64,000 nucleotides of DNA from Dietzia natronolimnaea (GCF_002289575.1 NZ_NTGA01000014.1:1-64000); one strand, 5' to 3'; positions 1 to 8,897 are shown, numbered from the stretch's first letter. The notes: generated by a model not told the origin, from the sequence alone. Translations and numbers: made by a program.

Positions 1-190
1 GTCCTCACACTCCATGAATCAGCGGGGCTAGGCGTCGGGGCCGAACCCGTCGGGTGCCGTCCCGCTGGGGAATCGTCGACTCGGCCGCTGCTGGAGTTGA
101 TCAGGCGTTTAGGGGACATCTGATTCATTCGCTCGCTGCGAGACTGTTGAGACGCGGACCAACCCGACCACTCGAGAACAGGCTGGCGTC

Positions 191-2302
191 ATGAATAAGA
201 ATGGATCAGCGGTGTCAAGGCGTGCATTTGCAGCTTTCTCCGCCTCGGCATTGGCGGCGGTTGCACTGAATCTCGGTAGCTCAGGGATCGCCAACGCGGA
301 CTCCCGGGTCGACGCGTTCGTTAATCGACACAACAACAGATTTCCTCTGTACCCGGGACAGCCAACTGGTTCTCCCCTCCATGGCCAATGCACTGCGCTC
401 GCCGAGATCTACCACCGGGAGGTTTGCGGTGGTGTATCGCTCATAGGCGGCAACGGGTGGCAAATGTACGGAAATGCCCCAGGGGCCCTCTATCACAAGG
501 TGGGGGCAGGGGCCGGAGCCCGCAAAGGCGACTTGGCCGTGTGGAACAGCAACCGTAACCACGTCGCCATTGTCTTGGATGACCTGGGCGGGAGCCTGCG
601 GCTCCTGAGTGCAAACAATGCCCATCCTTACACCGGCGGAAACGCGCAGGTAATCACTATGACGAAGGTCAACCTAACGGGGTATCTACGCCCCAGAACG
701 CTCGACGGTTCCGCCCCGATCGGAGAAGGCGATTTCGTTTCCCACGGAGGGCATGTGTATCGAATCGCCGGCGGCGCACCCGTTTATGTCTCCACGTGGG
801 CACACCTAGGGGGCGAGAAACCGGTACGCGCACTGTCCGCCGAAGAGTTTAACGGCCTGCGTGCTCACCCTGCCGACGGCACGCTGATCTCCGGGCAGGC
901 CCCAGGGCACGGCGAGCACGGAACCGTCTACGTCATCGCCGGGGGCGCACCCATCTACGTCGCCAGCTTCGACCACGTCGGCAAGAACAAGCCAGTAATC
1001 AATGTCGATCTGGCGGCCATCCACAGAGCTGGAGAGTCCGGCCCTTGGGCTCGTCTTCGCCGATACCCCTTTAACGGAACTTTGGTCTCCGGACAAGCGC
1101 CTGGACACGCCGAGCACCGAACCGTCTACGTCATCGCCGGCGGCGCACCCATCTACGTCGCCAGCTTCGACCACGTCGGCAAGAACCAACCAGTCACCAA
1201 CGTCTCCCTCGCCGCAATCCACAACTCCGGCGGCACCGGCGTCTGGAACCGCTTGCGCAAGTTCCCAGCTAACGGGACCTTGCTTTCCGGACAGGCACCC
1301 GGTCACGCGGAGCACGGAACCGTCTACGTCATCGCCGGCGGCGCACCCATCTACGTCACCAGCTTCGACCACGTCGGCAAGAACCAACCAGTCACCAACG
1401 TCTCCCTCGCCGCAATCCACAACTCCGGCGGCACCGGCGTCTGGAACCGCTTGCGCAAGTTCCCAGCTAACGGGACCTTGCTTTCCGGACAGGCACCCGG
1501 TCACGCGGAGCACGGAACCGTCTACGTCATCGCCGGCGGCGCACCCATCTACGTCACCAGCTTCGACCACGTCGGCAAGAACCAACCAGTCACCAACGTC
1601 TCCCTCGCCGCAATCCACAACTCCGGCGGCACCGGCGTCTGGAACCGCTTGCGCAAGTTCCCAGCTAACGGGACCTTGCTTTCCGGACAGGCACCCGGTC
1701 ACGCGGAGCACGGAACCGTCTACGTCATCGCCGGCGGCGCACCCATCTACGTCACCAGCTTCGACCACGTCGGCAAGAACCAACCAGTCACCAACGTCTC
1801 CCTCGCCGCAATCCACAACTCCGGCGGCACCGGCGTCTGGAACCGCCTGCGGAGGCGACCCGCTGACGGCACAGTCGTCTCTGGACAAGCTCCCGGGAAG
1901 GCAGGCCACGGAACGGTGTTCGTCATTGCTGGCGGAGCACCCATCTGCGTCTACAACTGGGCGAACATTGGCGGCTCCCGAACCGCCACGAATATCGACC
2001 TCGTCGCCACGGAGAACGCGGGCAAGAGTGGCCGCTGGCAATACCTCTCGTACTACCCGGTGGACGGGACAATTCTGCTCGGGTACGGGTCCAGCAAGTA
2101 CTACCACGTATCCAAGGGCCGTCCGCAAGAACTACCCTCACCGACGCCTTCGGAGAAGGGCAGGGCTGTCGCAGTGGATCAGCAAGCCATCGATCGCGCG
2201 GGCCAACCCCTTACACACCTCCTCGGCCCGCAGTCCGCCGGTGGGGGCACCGGCCCCTCCGACGAAACCACTCCCGCCGGCGGAAGCTCGTTCGGTTCGT
2301 AG
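191..2302 (+). CDS. Tat-exported CHAP-domain protein with tandem 66-residue repeats
   Basis: Predicted secreted protein of 703 residues. The N-terminus has a twin-arginine motif (S9-R10-R11-A-F13), a hydrophobic stretch and an AxA cleavage site after A36, so Tat export is likely. Residues about 45-170 look like a CHAP (NlpC/P60-type) amidase or endopeptidase domain, with C67 in a GQC motif and H124 as likely catalytic residues, so it may cut peptidoglycan. From residue 188 follow seven units and a partial eighth built on the motif VIAGGAPIYV, spaced 57-66 residues; units 3 to 6 are almost identical. The last 65 residues are a low-complexity tail. Codon use is visibly less G+C-rich than in its neighbours and it has no operon partner, which suggests acquisition. 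The repeats may bind cell wall or a surface partner; that is inference. The ATG at 191 is preferred because it gives a complete signal peptide. Confidence 0.8.
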   Translation: MNKNGSAVSRRAFAAFSASALAAVALNLGSSGIANADSRVDAFVNRHNNRFPLYPGQPTGSPLHGQCTALAEIYHREVCGGVSLIGGNGWQMYGNAPGALYHKVGAGAGARKGDLAVWNSNRNHVAIVLDDLGGSLRLLSANNAHPYTGGNAQVITMTKVNLTGYLRPRTLDGSAPIGEGDFVSHGGHVYRIAGGAPVYVSTWAHLGGEKPVRALSAEEFNGLRAHPADGTLISGQAPGHGEHGTVYVIAGGAPIYVASFDHVGKNKPVINVDLAAIHRAGESGPWARLRRYPFNGTLVSGQAPGHAEHRTVYVIAGGAPIYVASFDHVGKNQPVTNVSLAAIHNSGGTGVWNRLRKFPANGTLLSGQAPGHAEHGTVYVIAGGAPIYVTSFDHVGKNQPVTNVSLAAIHNSGGTGVWNRLRKFPANGTLLSGQAPGHAEHGTVYVIAGGAPIYVTSFDHVGKNQPVTNVSLAAIHNSGGTGVWNRLRKFPANGTLLSGQAPGHAEHGTVYVIAGGAPIYVTSFDHVGKNQPVTNVSLAAIHNSGGTGVWNRLRRRPADGTVVSGQAPGKAGHGTVFVIAGGAPICVYNWANIGGSRTATNIDLVATENAGKSGRWQYLSYYPVDGTILLGYGSSKYYHVSKGRPQELPSPTPSEKGRAVAVDQQAIDRAGQPLTHLLGPQSAGGGTGPSDETTPAGGSSFGS
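1123..1845 (+). repeat. 198-bp near-identical tandem repeat inside the CHAP gene
   Basis: Units begin at 1123, 1321, 1519 and 1717, exactly 198 bp (66 codons) apart. By eye the first three full units differ at one base (GCC versus ACC after the second TACGTC), and the fourth is identical until about 1845. Such identity including third codon positions indicates recent duplication, so copy number probably varies between strains. Confidence 0.95.
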
Positions 2303-2453
2303 GGATTCGATTCGCAGAAGAACGGCGCCCGAGGTCGGAGCGCCTCGCTCGCCGGCCGGAGATCCGGCAGTACTTCGGCTCCGAGGAATTCATGTCGATC
2401 AAACTAAGCCGATTCCAAACAGCAGAACGGATTCGTGAATCTCCTCCACAGCC

Positions 2454-3392
2454 TTATTCCACGTGGTCGAGCACGTGGAGGTCCAACCTGTCCGACAGGG
2501 ATTCGATGGCGGCCGCCGCCCGGATACTGTTGCCGTGCTCGTCCAGGCGCGGCGAGTACGCCGCGATGCCGTACTTGCCGGGCGCCACCGCCAACAGGCA
2601 TCCAGACACCCCGCTCTTGGCGGGCAGTCCCACCTGGTACACCCAGTCGCCCGCCGCGTCGTACATGCCGCAGGTGAACATCACGCTGTTGGCGTAGCGC
2701 ACCGCCTTGCGCCCGAGGATCCGCTCGTCGCTACCGGGGATCACCCCGCCGTTGGCGAACATGGCCGCCATGTGGGCGAGTTCGCGGACGTCCACGCGGA
2801 CCGCGCACTGGCGCCCGTATCCCGCCACCACCTCGTGGGGGTCGTCCGCGAGGGAGCCCTCCTCGGCGAGGAGGTGCGCGAGCGCCTGGTTGCGGTGCGC
2901 GCTCTTCGCCTCGATGTCGGCGATCTCCTCGTCCACCTCCACCTCTCGCCCGACGAGCCGGGAGAGCAGCGCGCGGATGTGCTCGAAGCGGGAGACCTCG
3001 TCGTCGTCGGTGTCCCCCACCAGGGCGTGGGCGGCCAAGGCCCCGGCGTTGACCAGCCCGTTGGGAGCCCGTCCGGTGCCGGCCTCCAGGGAGATCTCGT
3101 TGAACGCCTCACCCGAGGGTTCCACCCCGATCCGCTTGGCCACCTCGTCGACGCCCTTCTGGTCCAGGGCCAGGGCGTACACGAACGGCTTCGACGCGGA
3201 CTGCAGGTCGAAGCGGATGTCGTCGTCCCCCGCCGAGACGACGGTGCCCCCGAGGTCGCACACCGCGATCGCCAGGGCGTCGGGGTTCGGATGTTCGTAG
3301 TCGCCCAGGTGCGGGACCAGCTCTCCCGAGGAGTCATCGCGGACCTCGTCGAGAATGCCGTCGAGCAGGTCCGCCGAGATGTGGTCCGTCAT
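2454..3392 (-). CDS. glsA: Glutaminase A
   Basis: Hydrolyses glutamine to glutamate and ammonia; serine-dependent beta-lactamase-like glutaminase family. Length of 312 residues is normal. The SxxK catalytic motif is at S65-A-S-K68, followed by the conserved GLVNAGA segment, YGRQ, and the C-terminal CGMYDAAG...GLPAKSGVSG block that marks the family. An upstream in-frame extension exists, but the ATG at 3392 gives the family N-terminus (MTDHISADLLD), so I start there. It lies 46 bp downstream of the rhodanese-like gene on the same strand and may be transcribed with it. It is not part of the conserved folate/pantothenate neighbourhood. Confidence 0.9.
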   Translation of the reverse strand: MTDHISADLLDGILDEVRDDSSGELVPHLGDYEHPNPDALAIAVCDLGGTVVSAGDDDIRFDLQSASKPFVYALALDQKGVDEVAKRIGVEPSGEAFNEISLEAGTGRAPNGLVNAGALAAHALVGDTDDDEVSRFEHIRALLSRLVGREVEVDEEIADIEAKSAHRNQALAHLLAEEGSLADDPHEVVAGYGRQCAVRVDVRELAHMAAMFANGGVIPGSDERILGRKAVRYANSVMFTCGMYDAAGDWVYQVGLPAKSGVSGCLLAVAPGKYGIAAYSPRLDEHGNSIRAAAAIESLSDRLDLHVLDHVE

Positions 3393-3438
3393 GGACGCGA
3401 CCGTACCGGCGTCGGTGCCGGCGCGCCCCCGGTCGGGC

Positions 3439-3855
3439 TCAGTGGGCGGAGATCGCGGAACGCTCGCGCAGCAGGTGCTCCGCATCCGAGAGCAGGCCGA
3501 GCTCCCCCGCGGCCCGGATCGCCTCGTGCCCCCCGTCCACCGCTCGCACCCCTCGCACGCCGCGGGAGTGCAGCTCCAGCGCGAACAGTTCGGCGTCGAG
3601 CCCGTCGTCACTGACCAGGACCACCTCGCGGCCCTTCTCCACGGTGGCGAGCGGGGACGGCGAGCGGGGATCGAGGAGCTCGACGACGGGACGGGCCTCG
3701 ACGGCGACCGCGCCCGCCAGCACGCCCTGTCGCTCGCGCTGGACCCGCGAGCGGATGTCCACCACGAGCGCCCCCGCCTCCACGGTGGTGCGGTAGTCCG
3801 CCACGTCCAGCGTGCGGGCGGCGGGGTCGGTGAGGGTGACGGCGAGAGAGGTCAT
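3439..3855 (-). CDS. Rhodanese-like protein lacking the catalytic cysteine
   Basis: A 138-residue single rhodanese fold. Residues 17-115 follow the family pattern (LDVADYRTTVEAGALVVDIR, then VEKGREVVLVSDDG). The active-site loop, where sulfurtransferases carry a cysteine (CxxGxR), reads SDDGLD at residues 82-87, so the persulfide-forming Cys is absent. It is more likely a regulatory or binding module than an active thiosulfate sulfurtransferase. Start is ATG 3855 with AGGAG seven bases upstream. The ATG overlaps the stop of a 42-codon upstream frame (ATGA), and the promoter at 3988-4017 carries a TetR-type palindrome, so expression is probably repressed and coupled to the upstream frame. Confidence 0.8.
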   Translation of the reverse strand: MTSLAVTLTDPAARTLDVADYRTTVEAGALVVDIRSRVQRERQGVLAGAVAVEARPVVELLDPRSPSPLATVEKGREVVLVSDDGLDAELFALELHSRGVRGVRAVDGGHEAIRAAGELGLLSDAEHLLRERSAISAH

Positions 3856-3980
3856 CTGGCGCTCCTGGTGAGGCGGGTCCCGGTGGGTGCGGTCGAGGGG
3901 GTCGCTGCCGGTCGGGGACACCAGTGCTGCGCACGTGCGGACGCCACCGGACCGGCCGAGGGCATTCGACGTGCGTTCAT
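3852..3980 (-). CDS. Possible leaderless upstream peptide (42 aa) coupled to the rhodanese gene
   Basis: ATG at 3980 lies seven bases after a -10-like TATTAT (3993 to 3988), the spacing seen for leaderless genes in this window. The frame runs 42 codons, contains one Cys (HWCP), and stops at a TGA that overlaps the rhodanese ATG as ATGA. This is the layout of a translated leader peptide. Against it: third codon positions are only about 73% G/C, low for this genome, and the sequence matches no family I recognise. Real translation is plausible but unproven. Confidence 0.35.
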   Translation of the reverse strand: MNARRMPSAGPVASARAQHWCPRPAATPSTAPTGTRLTRSAR

Positions 3981-3987
3981 GACCACG

Positions 3988-4017
3988 ATAATAGACAGAC
4001 CGGTCTATCTACCGCAA
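3988..4017 (-). promoter_or_regulatory. Promoter of the rhodanese gene: TTGCGG - 18 bp - TATTAT
   Basis: On the minus strand TTGCGG (4017-4012) and TATTAT (3993-3988) are separated by 18 bp. A palindromic operator occupies the spacer and the first bases of the -10, the classical position for repression. Confidence 0.55.
3991..4008. promoter_or_regulatory. TetR-type palindromic operator, copy 1
   Basis: ATAGACAGACCGGTCTAT: 6-bp arms ATAGAC/GTCTAT around a perfect inner palindrome AGACCGGTCT. The same 18 bases occur again at 58661-58678 upstream of korA. No TetR gene lies in the window. Confidence 0.65.
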
Positions 4018-4072
4018 GGGCGAGCGCTCCCGGCCGCCCCGCCCCCCCACCCGCTGGCGCGCTGCGGTTAGT

Positions 4073-4082
4073 TGATGCATCA
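4073..4082. promoter_or_regulatory. Short palindrome TGATGCATCA before the dioxygenase gene
   Basis: Perfect 10-bp palindrome 24 bases before the ATG at 4106, in the position expected for a promoter or operator of that gene. A strong ribosome site (AAAGGAG, 4096-4102) follows. Confidence 0.35.
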
Positions 4083-4105
4083 TATAGGTGGAGTAAAGGA
4101 GCATC

Positions 4106-4897
4106 ATGACCACCACACCCTCGCGCCAGCCCGCCGTCTTCATCGGACACGGCGTCCCCCTCAACGCGCTGGAGGACAACCAGTGGACCCGACAGTGGGC
4201 TGCGCTCGGAGCCGCACTCCCCGAACGCCCCCGGGCCGTGCTCGCCGTCTCGGCCCACTGGTACATCGGCGCCACGGCGGTGACCACGATGGCGCACCCC
4301 CGGACGATCCACGACTTCTACGGCTTTCCCCGGGAACTCAACGAGTTCGACTACCCGGCCGCCGGCGCGCCCGAACTCGCGTCCGAGGTGGCCGAGGTGG
4401 TCCGTCCCACCTGGGTCGGCGAGGACCGCGACTCGTGGGGACTCGATCACGGCACGTGGTCCGTCCTGGCCCACGTCTTCCCCGACGCCGACGTGCCGGT
4501 GGCGCAGTTGTCGGTCGACGCCTCGAAACCCGCCGACTACCACTTCGACCTGGGCACCAGGCTCTCGGCGCTGCGGGACTCGGGAGTCCTGATCCTGGCC
4601 AGCGGCAACGTCGTGCACAACCTGGCCGCCGTCGACCCGTCCCTCGGCGACTCGGGCACCGACTGGGCGCACCGGTTCGACGACCACGCCCGGGCGCTGC
4701 TCACCGACCGACCCGAGGACGCGGTGTCGCTGCTCGACCACCCCGACGCCGGACTGGCCGTGCCCAGTGCCGACCACTTCCTGCCCCTGCTATACACGGC
4801 GGGAATGGCCGCCGGGTCCGGCGAGAAACTCGACGCCTTCAGCGAGGGGTACGCCTGGGGGTCGGTCTCCATGACGAGTTACCGCTCTGCCGCCTGA
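4106..4897 (+). CDS. ygiD: DODA-type extradiol ring-cleavage dioxygenase (LigB family)
   Basis: 263 residues, close to the size of YgiD/4,5-DOPA dioxygenases. Likely metal ligands and active-site histidines are visible: H15 in IGHGVP, H51 in SAHW, H115 in DHGTW, H171 in SGNVVHNL and H224 in ADHFLP. The family binds one Zn or non-haem Fe and opens catechol-type rings; the natural substrate of bacterial members is often unknown. The start is fixed by AAAGGAG four bases before the ATG. It is divergent from the rhodanese gene over a 125-bp region with two palindromes, so both may respond to a regulator of aromatic or redox stress; that is inference. Confidence 0.85.
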   Translation: MTTTPSRQPAVFIGHGVPLNALEDNQWTRQWAALGAALPERPRAVLAVSAHWYIGATAVTTMAHPRTIHDFYGFPRELNEFDYPAAGAPELASEVAEVVRPTWVGEDRDSWGLDHGTWSVLAHVFPDADVPVAQLSVDASKPADYHFDLGTRLSALRDSGVLILASGNVVHNLAAVDPSLGDSGTDWAHRFDDHARALLTDRPEDAVSLLDHPDAGLAVPSADHFLPLLYTAGMAAGSGEKLDAFSEGYAWGSVSMTSYRSAA

Positions 4898-4965
4898 ACC
4901 CACCTCACCGCGTGGCTCCGCCGACCCGGCCGCAGCGCGGGGCCCGTGGCGGCCGACACCCGCCG

Positions 4966-5640
4966 TCAGGTCCCTCTCGCCCGATTCGCGAGTCGTCCCG
5001 TCAACGGCAGCAGCACGATCAACGACACCCACATGAACTGGGCCGCCGCGGCGCCGACCGTCAGCGCCACGGGGACCGACGCCAGGAACACCGCCGGGGT
5101 GGTGGTCGCCGCGAGCAGCACCAGGCTGTTCTCCCTCGAGGACGTGGGGCGGCGTTCCAGTCCGGCCGCGCGACCTCGTTGGTACACCGCGGCCTGGGCG
5201 AGGGCGACCCCGGCGATGTTCACGGCGTAGAGCGCGGTCGGCAGAGCCAGATCCGCCGTGGCCGGGTTGCTGATCGCATCGGTGGTGAACGGCACCAGGA
5301 TCACCAGGCCCGTGGCCAGGAGGTTGCCGAACACCATCGGGCCGTCGAGACCGGTCAGCCTCTTGATCATCCTGACGTTGACCCGCCACAGCGCACAGAT
5401 CACCACGAAGCTCAACGCGACCCCGAGCAACTGCTGCCCCACCCCGGATGCCGCCAGGGAACCGAGGTCCCGCCACGCCTGCGGCTCCGGCAGGTCGACG
5501 TTCACGATGAGCAGCGTCACGGCGAAGCCGTAGATGGCGTCGAAGAAGGACAGTCCGCGGTCGAACTCGGAGGTGTCCCTGCGGATCACCTCGTCGTCAT
5601 CGGTCCTCTCCCGACCGCTCCCGCCCATGTCGGACAGCAT
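4966..5640 (-). CDS. TMEM175-like (DUF1211) membrane protein
   Basis: 224 residues with about five to six hydrophobic segments. Near the N-terminus the sequence RGLSFFDAIYGFAVTLLIV corresponds to the RxxxFSD motif of TMEM175 potassium channels, with FSD replaced by FFD. This family forms K+ or leak channels in bacteria. It sits 21 bp downstream of coaX on the same strand, so it may be the last gene of that operon, although it is not part of the usual folate/pantothenate set. ATG 5640 is used; an ATG at 5628 is possible. Confidence 0.7.
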   Translation of the reverse strand: MLSDMGGSGRERTDDDEVIRRDTSEFDRGLSFFDAIYGFAVTLLIVNVDLPEPQAWRDLGSLAASGVGQQLLGVALSFVVICALWRVNVRMIKRLTGLDGPMVFGNLLATGLVILVPFTTDAISNPATADLALPTALYAVNIAGVALAQAAVYQRGRAAGLERRPTSSRENSLVLLAATTTPAVFLASVPVALTVGAAAAQFMWVSLIVLLPLTGRLANRARGT

Positions 5641-5661
5641 GCCATCGGCCCGGGGCGTCAG

Positions 5662-6432
5662 TCAGGCGTTCTTCTCGAACACCAGCCGCAGACCCTCGAG
5701 GGCGAGTTCCGGTTCCACGTCGGTGATGGTGCGCGACTCCTCGGACACCACGTCCGCCCGCAGTCCGGTCAGCACCACCGCCGCGTCGGACAGTTGGGCG
5801 ACGTCCGTCCGCAGGCGGTCGACCAGGGCGTCGATCTGACCGGCGAACCCGATCACGATCCCGGCCTGCAGCGCGGCCACGGTGTTCTTGCCCAGCGCAG
5901 TCCGGGGCCGCACCACCTCGATCTTCCGCAACGCCGCCGCGCGCTCGGCCAGCGCGTCCACGGAGATGTCGATCCCGGGTGCGATCGCCCCGCCCAGCAA
6001 CTCGCCGCGCGCGGAGACGGCGTCGACCGTGGTCGCCGTGTCCACGTCGACGACGATCACCGCGCCCTCGAACAAGGTGTGGGCGGCCAGGGCGTTGACG
6101 ACCCTGTCGGATCCCACCTCCCGGGGACTGTCCACGAGGAGCGGTACGCCGGTCTTCACGCCGGGAGCCACCACGACCGCGTGGAGCCCGGGCCAGTAGT
6201 CGGCGGCCATCCGACGCAACTCGCCGGTCACCGAGGGCACCACCGACATCGCCGAGATACCCGACAGGCGCCCGGCGCAGTCCCCGAGCAGGCCCCGGAT
6301 GGTCAACGCCAGCTCGTCGGAGGTCACCGCCGGCGACGTCCGCATGCTCCAGGTGCGCTCGAGCGGCCCGCCGTCCGGGGGGAAGACGCCCAGGCGGATG
6401 TGGGTGTTGCCGACGTCGACGGTGAGTAACAC
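5662..6432 (-). CDS. coaX: Type III pantothenate kinase
   Basis: ATP-dependent phosphorylation of pantothenate, the first step from vitamin B5 to coenzyme A. 256 residues, normal for CoaX. The N-terminus LLTVDVGNTHIRLGVF is the phosphate-binding loop of the ASKHA fold; DRVVNALAAH and IVVDVDTATTVDAV give the pantothenate and Mg-binding motifs. It follows panD by 16 bp, so three CoA pathway steps are clustered here as in mycobacteria (Rv3600c). Confidence 0.95.
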   Translation of the reverse strand: MLLTVDVGNTHIRLGVFPPDGGPLERTWSMRTSPAVTSDELALTIRGLLGDCAGRLSGISAMSVVPSVTGELRRMAADYWPGLHAVVVAPGVKTGVPLLVDSPREVGSDRVVNALAAHTLFEGAVIVVDVDTATTVDAVSARGELLGGAIAPGIDISVDALAERAAALRKIEVVRPRTALGKNTVAALQAGIVIGFAGQIDALVDRLRTDVAQLSDAAVVLTGLRADVVSEESRTITDVEPELALEGLRLVFEKNA

Positions 6433-6448
6433 GGCCCTATCCCGGCAC

Positions 6449-6874
6449 CTAGACGGTGACGGGCTCGGGGACGCGCGGGTTCTTCAGCCCCGACCCCGCG
6501 GGGACGTCCGCCGGGTCGGTGCCCTCCGTGAGCATCCGGTTGTGGGGGTCGACGAACACGACGCGCGGCGAGTAGGCGCGCGCCTCGGCGTCCTCCATCA
6601 CCGCGTAGGCGATGATGATCACCAGATCGCCGGGATGGACCAGGTGCGCGGCCGCGCCGTTGATGCTGATGACCCCCGAACCGCGCTCGCCGGTGATGGC
6701 GTAGGTGGTCAGGCGTGCGCCGTTGTCGATGTCGACGATGTCGATCTGCTGCCCCTCGAGCAGGTCCGCGGCGTCCATGAGATCCGCGTCGATGGTGCAG
6801 GAGCCCACGTAGTGCAGGTCGGCCTGGGTCACGGTCGCCCGGTGGATCTTGGAGTGGAGCATGGTGCGCTGCAT
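6449..6874 (-). CDS. panD: Aspartate 1-decarboxylase
   Basis: Makes beta-alanine from aspartate for pantothenate. 141 residues. The proenzyme is expected to self-cleave between G24 and S25 (HYVGS-CTID), giving the pyruvoyl cofactor on the new chain. [12 protein letters not shown] and [10 protein letters not shown] are typical. The ATG abuts the panC stop codon directly, so the two are translationally linked. Confidence 0.97.
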   Translation of the reverse strand: MQRTMLHSKIHRATVTQADLHYVGSCTIDADLMDAADLLEGQQIDIVDIDNGARLTTYAITGERGSGVISINGAAAHLVHPGDLVIIIAYAVMEDAEARAYSPRVVFVDPHNRMLTEGTDPADVPAGSGLKNPRVPEPVTV

Positions 6875-7861
6875 CTAGAGGCCTTCCTTGAGATCTGCGG
6901 CCAACTCGGCCTGCTGGGCGGCGACGGTCGCCTCGGCGGCGGCGAGGAATCCCGTGCCGATGGCCACGCCGACGTTGTCGATGAGGCGGGCGGATCCGAT
7001 CCGGGCCGCCACCAGGAGACGTCCCGGGCCCTCCTCCGGTGGCTCGCCGAGGTCGCCCGCCCGGAGTTCGAGGTAGTCGACGGAGATCTGCGGGCGCTCG
7101 GCCAGGACCGCGCGGGCGGCGTCGAGCACCGCCTGCCGACCGCCCTTGGCCGCGAACGTCCCCGCCACGAGCGCCGCGTTGAGGGTGGTGGCCAGCTCCC
7201 GCTCGTCCTCCGAGAGGTAGCGGTTGCGGGAGCTCATGGCCAGGCCGTCGGACTCCCGGACGGTGGGGACACCCACCACCCGGACGTCCATGTCCAGATC
7301 AGCCACCATCTGACGGATCAGGACGAGCTGCTGGTAGTCCTTCTCGCCGAAGAAGGCCTGGTGAGGGGCGACGATGTTGAACAGCTTGGCCACCACGGTG
7401 AGCATCCCGGCGAAGTGGCCGGGGCGGGCGGCACCGTCGAGGATGTCACCCGTCGGCCCGGGCAGCACCGTGGTCCTCGGCCCGTTCGGGTACATCGCCG
7501 CGGCGCTCGGGGCCAGGACCAGCTCGACGCCGGCCGCGGCCAGCCTGGCCACGTCCTCGTCCAGGGTCCGGGGGTAGGCGTCGAGGTCCTCCCCGGGTCC
7601 GAACTGCAGAGGATTGACGAAGATCGACACCACCACCACGGACCCCGGGGTCCGGCGGGCCGCCTCGACGAGCGCCAGGTGCCCCTCGTGCAGCGCGCCC
7701 ATCGTGGGGACGAAGGTGATCTGCCTGCCGACCTTGCGCAGTGAGCGGGTGACCGCGTGCAGGGACTCGGGCTCGTGGTGGATGGTCAACTCGCCCCGGT
7801 TGTACCCGGTTCCCGGTCGACCGGGGACCGCCGTCCGGACGGGAAGGGTCGACGCGGTCAT
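6875..7861 (-). CDS. panC: Pantothenate synthetase
   Basis: Condenses pantoate and beta-alanine with ATP. 328 residues. Class I synthetase motifs are present: TMGALHEGH (HIGH box) and GLAMSSRN (KMSKS counterpart), with [10 protein letters not shown] between. The ATG at 7861 overlaps the stop of the upstream DUF2520 gene (ATGA), which decides against the longer upstream frame. The first 30 residues precede the family core. Confidence 0.96.
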   Translation of the reverse strand: MTASTLPVRTAVPGRPGTGYNRGELTIHHEPESLHAVTRSLRKVGRQITFVPTMGALHEGHLALVEAARRTPGSVVVVSIFVNPLQFGPGEDLDAYPRTLDEDVARLAAAGVELVLAPSAAAMYPNGPRTTVLPGPTGDILDGAARPGHFAGMLTVVAKLFNIVAPHQAFFGEKDYQQLVLIRQMVADLDMDVRVVGVPTVRESDGLAMSSRNRYLSEDERELATTLNAALVAGTFAAKGGRQAVLDAARAVLAERPQISVDYLELRAGDLGEPPEEGPGRLLVAARIGSARLIDNVGVAIGTGFLAAAEATVAAQQAELAADLKEGL

Positions 7862-8814
7862 CGCAGCTGCTCCGTCAGGTCGGGGGCCAGGAGGTCGGTG
7901 ACGTCGCGGCCGGCCCCACACCGATCCGCGGTCCGCAACGCGAGCGCGCGGTATCCGGCGGCGATTCCGCCGTCGACGTCCTCGAGAGCGTCGAGATGGC
8001 GCGAGACGGTCACCGCGTCGCCCCGCATGACCGGACCGGTGAGCGCCGAGTCCCCCGCGGCAAGGACGTTGTCGAGGGCTGCCCGCAGCAGCGGCTCGAG
8101 GGTGCGACGGGCGAGCGCCCCGGCGTCCGAGCCGAGCATGCCGTCCGGGTCACCCTGGACCCCACCACCTGGGAGGACCGAGAACGACGCCGCGAGCGCC
8201 TCGGCGGCGTCGTTGACCAGCGTGACCAGGTGGTTGGCGCCGTGCGCGAGTGCGGCGTGGTAGAGGGCGCGGTGGGATTCGGCGACGGTGACGGGCAGTC
8301 CACCCGTCTCCATCACCAACATCTGTCCGACGACGAGACCCACCTCGTCCGGCGAGGTCAGGGCCCACGAGCAGCCCTCCATGCGCTCGATGTCCGCATC
8401 GCCCCCCGTGAAGGTCATCGCGGGGTGGGCCGCCACGACCACCGCGCCGGCGTCCGCGGCGGGGCGGAGCACGTCCGCACCGATCGCGCCGGCCACGTGG
8501 ACCACGATGTGACCGGGACGGAAGGCGTCGGCGGCGGCGAGGTCCCCGACCACTGCCGGCAGCGCCGTGTCGGGTACCGCGAGGATCAGCAGTTCCCCGG
8601 CTCCGGCCACCTCGACCGGATCGGCCAGCCGCGCGTCCGGCAGGCGGCGGGAGGCCAGATCCTGCGAGCGGTCGGACCGCGCGACGACCGCGGAGACCAC
8701 GTGTCCCCGCCGTTCGAGCGCCGCGCCGATCGCGGTGCCCACGCGTCCCGCGGACACGAGGCCGATCGACAGGCGGGCAGGGGTGGTCCCGGTGACGCCG
8801 AACTCGGACATCAT
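7858..8814 (-). CDS. Rossmann-fold DUF2520 protein, candidate ketopantoate reductase
   Basis: 318 residues. N-terminal Rossmann fold ([18 protein letters not shown], residues about 16-33) binds NAD(P); the second half is DUF2520, an all-helical dimerisation domain. Mycobacteria carry the same gene beside panC (Rv3603c). No panE or panB lies nearby, and as I recall DUF2520 proteins include the PanG type of ketopantoate reductase, so reduction of ketopantoate to pantoate is a reasonable guess from position. GGAGCACCTC precedes the start; ATG 8814 or 8811 both fit. Confidence 0.75.
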   Translation of the reverse strand: MMSEFGVTGTTPARLSIGLVSAGRVGTAIGAALERRGHVVSAVVARSDRSQDLASRRLPDARLADPVEVAGAGELLILAVPDTALPAVVGDLAAADAFRPGHIVVHVAGAIGADVLRPAADAGAVVVAAHPAMTFTGGDADIERMEGCSWALTSPDEVGLVVGQMLVMETGGLPVTVAESHRALYHAALAHGANHLVTLVNDAAEALAASFSVLPGGGVQGDPDGMLGSDAGALARRTLEPLLRAALDNVLAAGDSALTGPVMRGDAVTVSRHLDALEDVDGGIAAGYRALALRTADRCGAGRDVTDLLAPDLTEQLR

Positions 8815-8873
8815 GAGGTGCTCCAGTGCTCAATCCGTTCCAGGCCCGTGCGGATGACGGGTCCCAGACTTCT

Positions 8874-8897
8874 CGGGGGCGAGACTAGTCGCCCCCG
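8874..8897. terminator. GC-rich hairpin between two operon genes
   Basis: Arms CGGGGGCGA (8874-8882) and TCGCCCCCG (8889-8897) with loop GACTAG. It lies in the 168-bp gap between the DUF6779-type and DUF2520 genes and has no T-tract, so it may attenuate or process the transcript rather than end it. Confidence 0.4.

Noticed and set aside
1123-1845. CRISPR array
   Set aside because: Repeats are 198 bp, contiguous and in frame; no short repeats with unique spacers.
806-2128. Long repetitive open frames on the opposite strand and in another frame of the CHAP gene
   Set aside because: They only mirror the 198-bp repeat, which is a multiple of three, and have no start signals.
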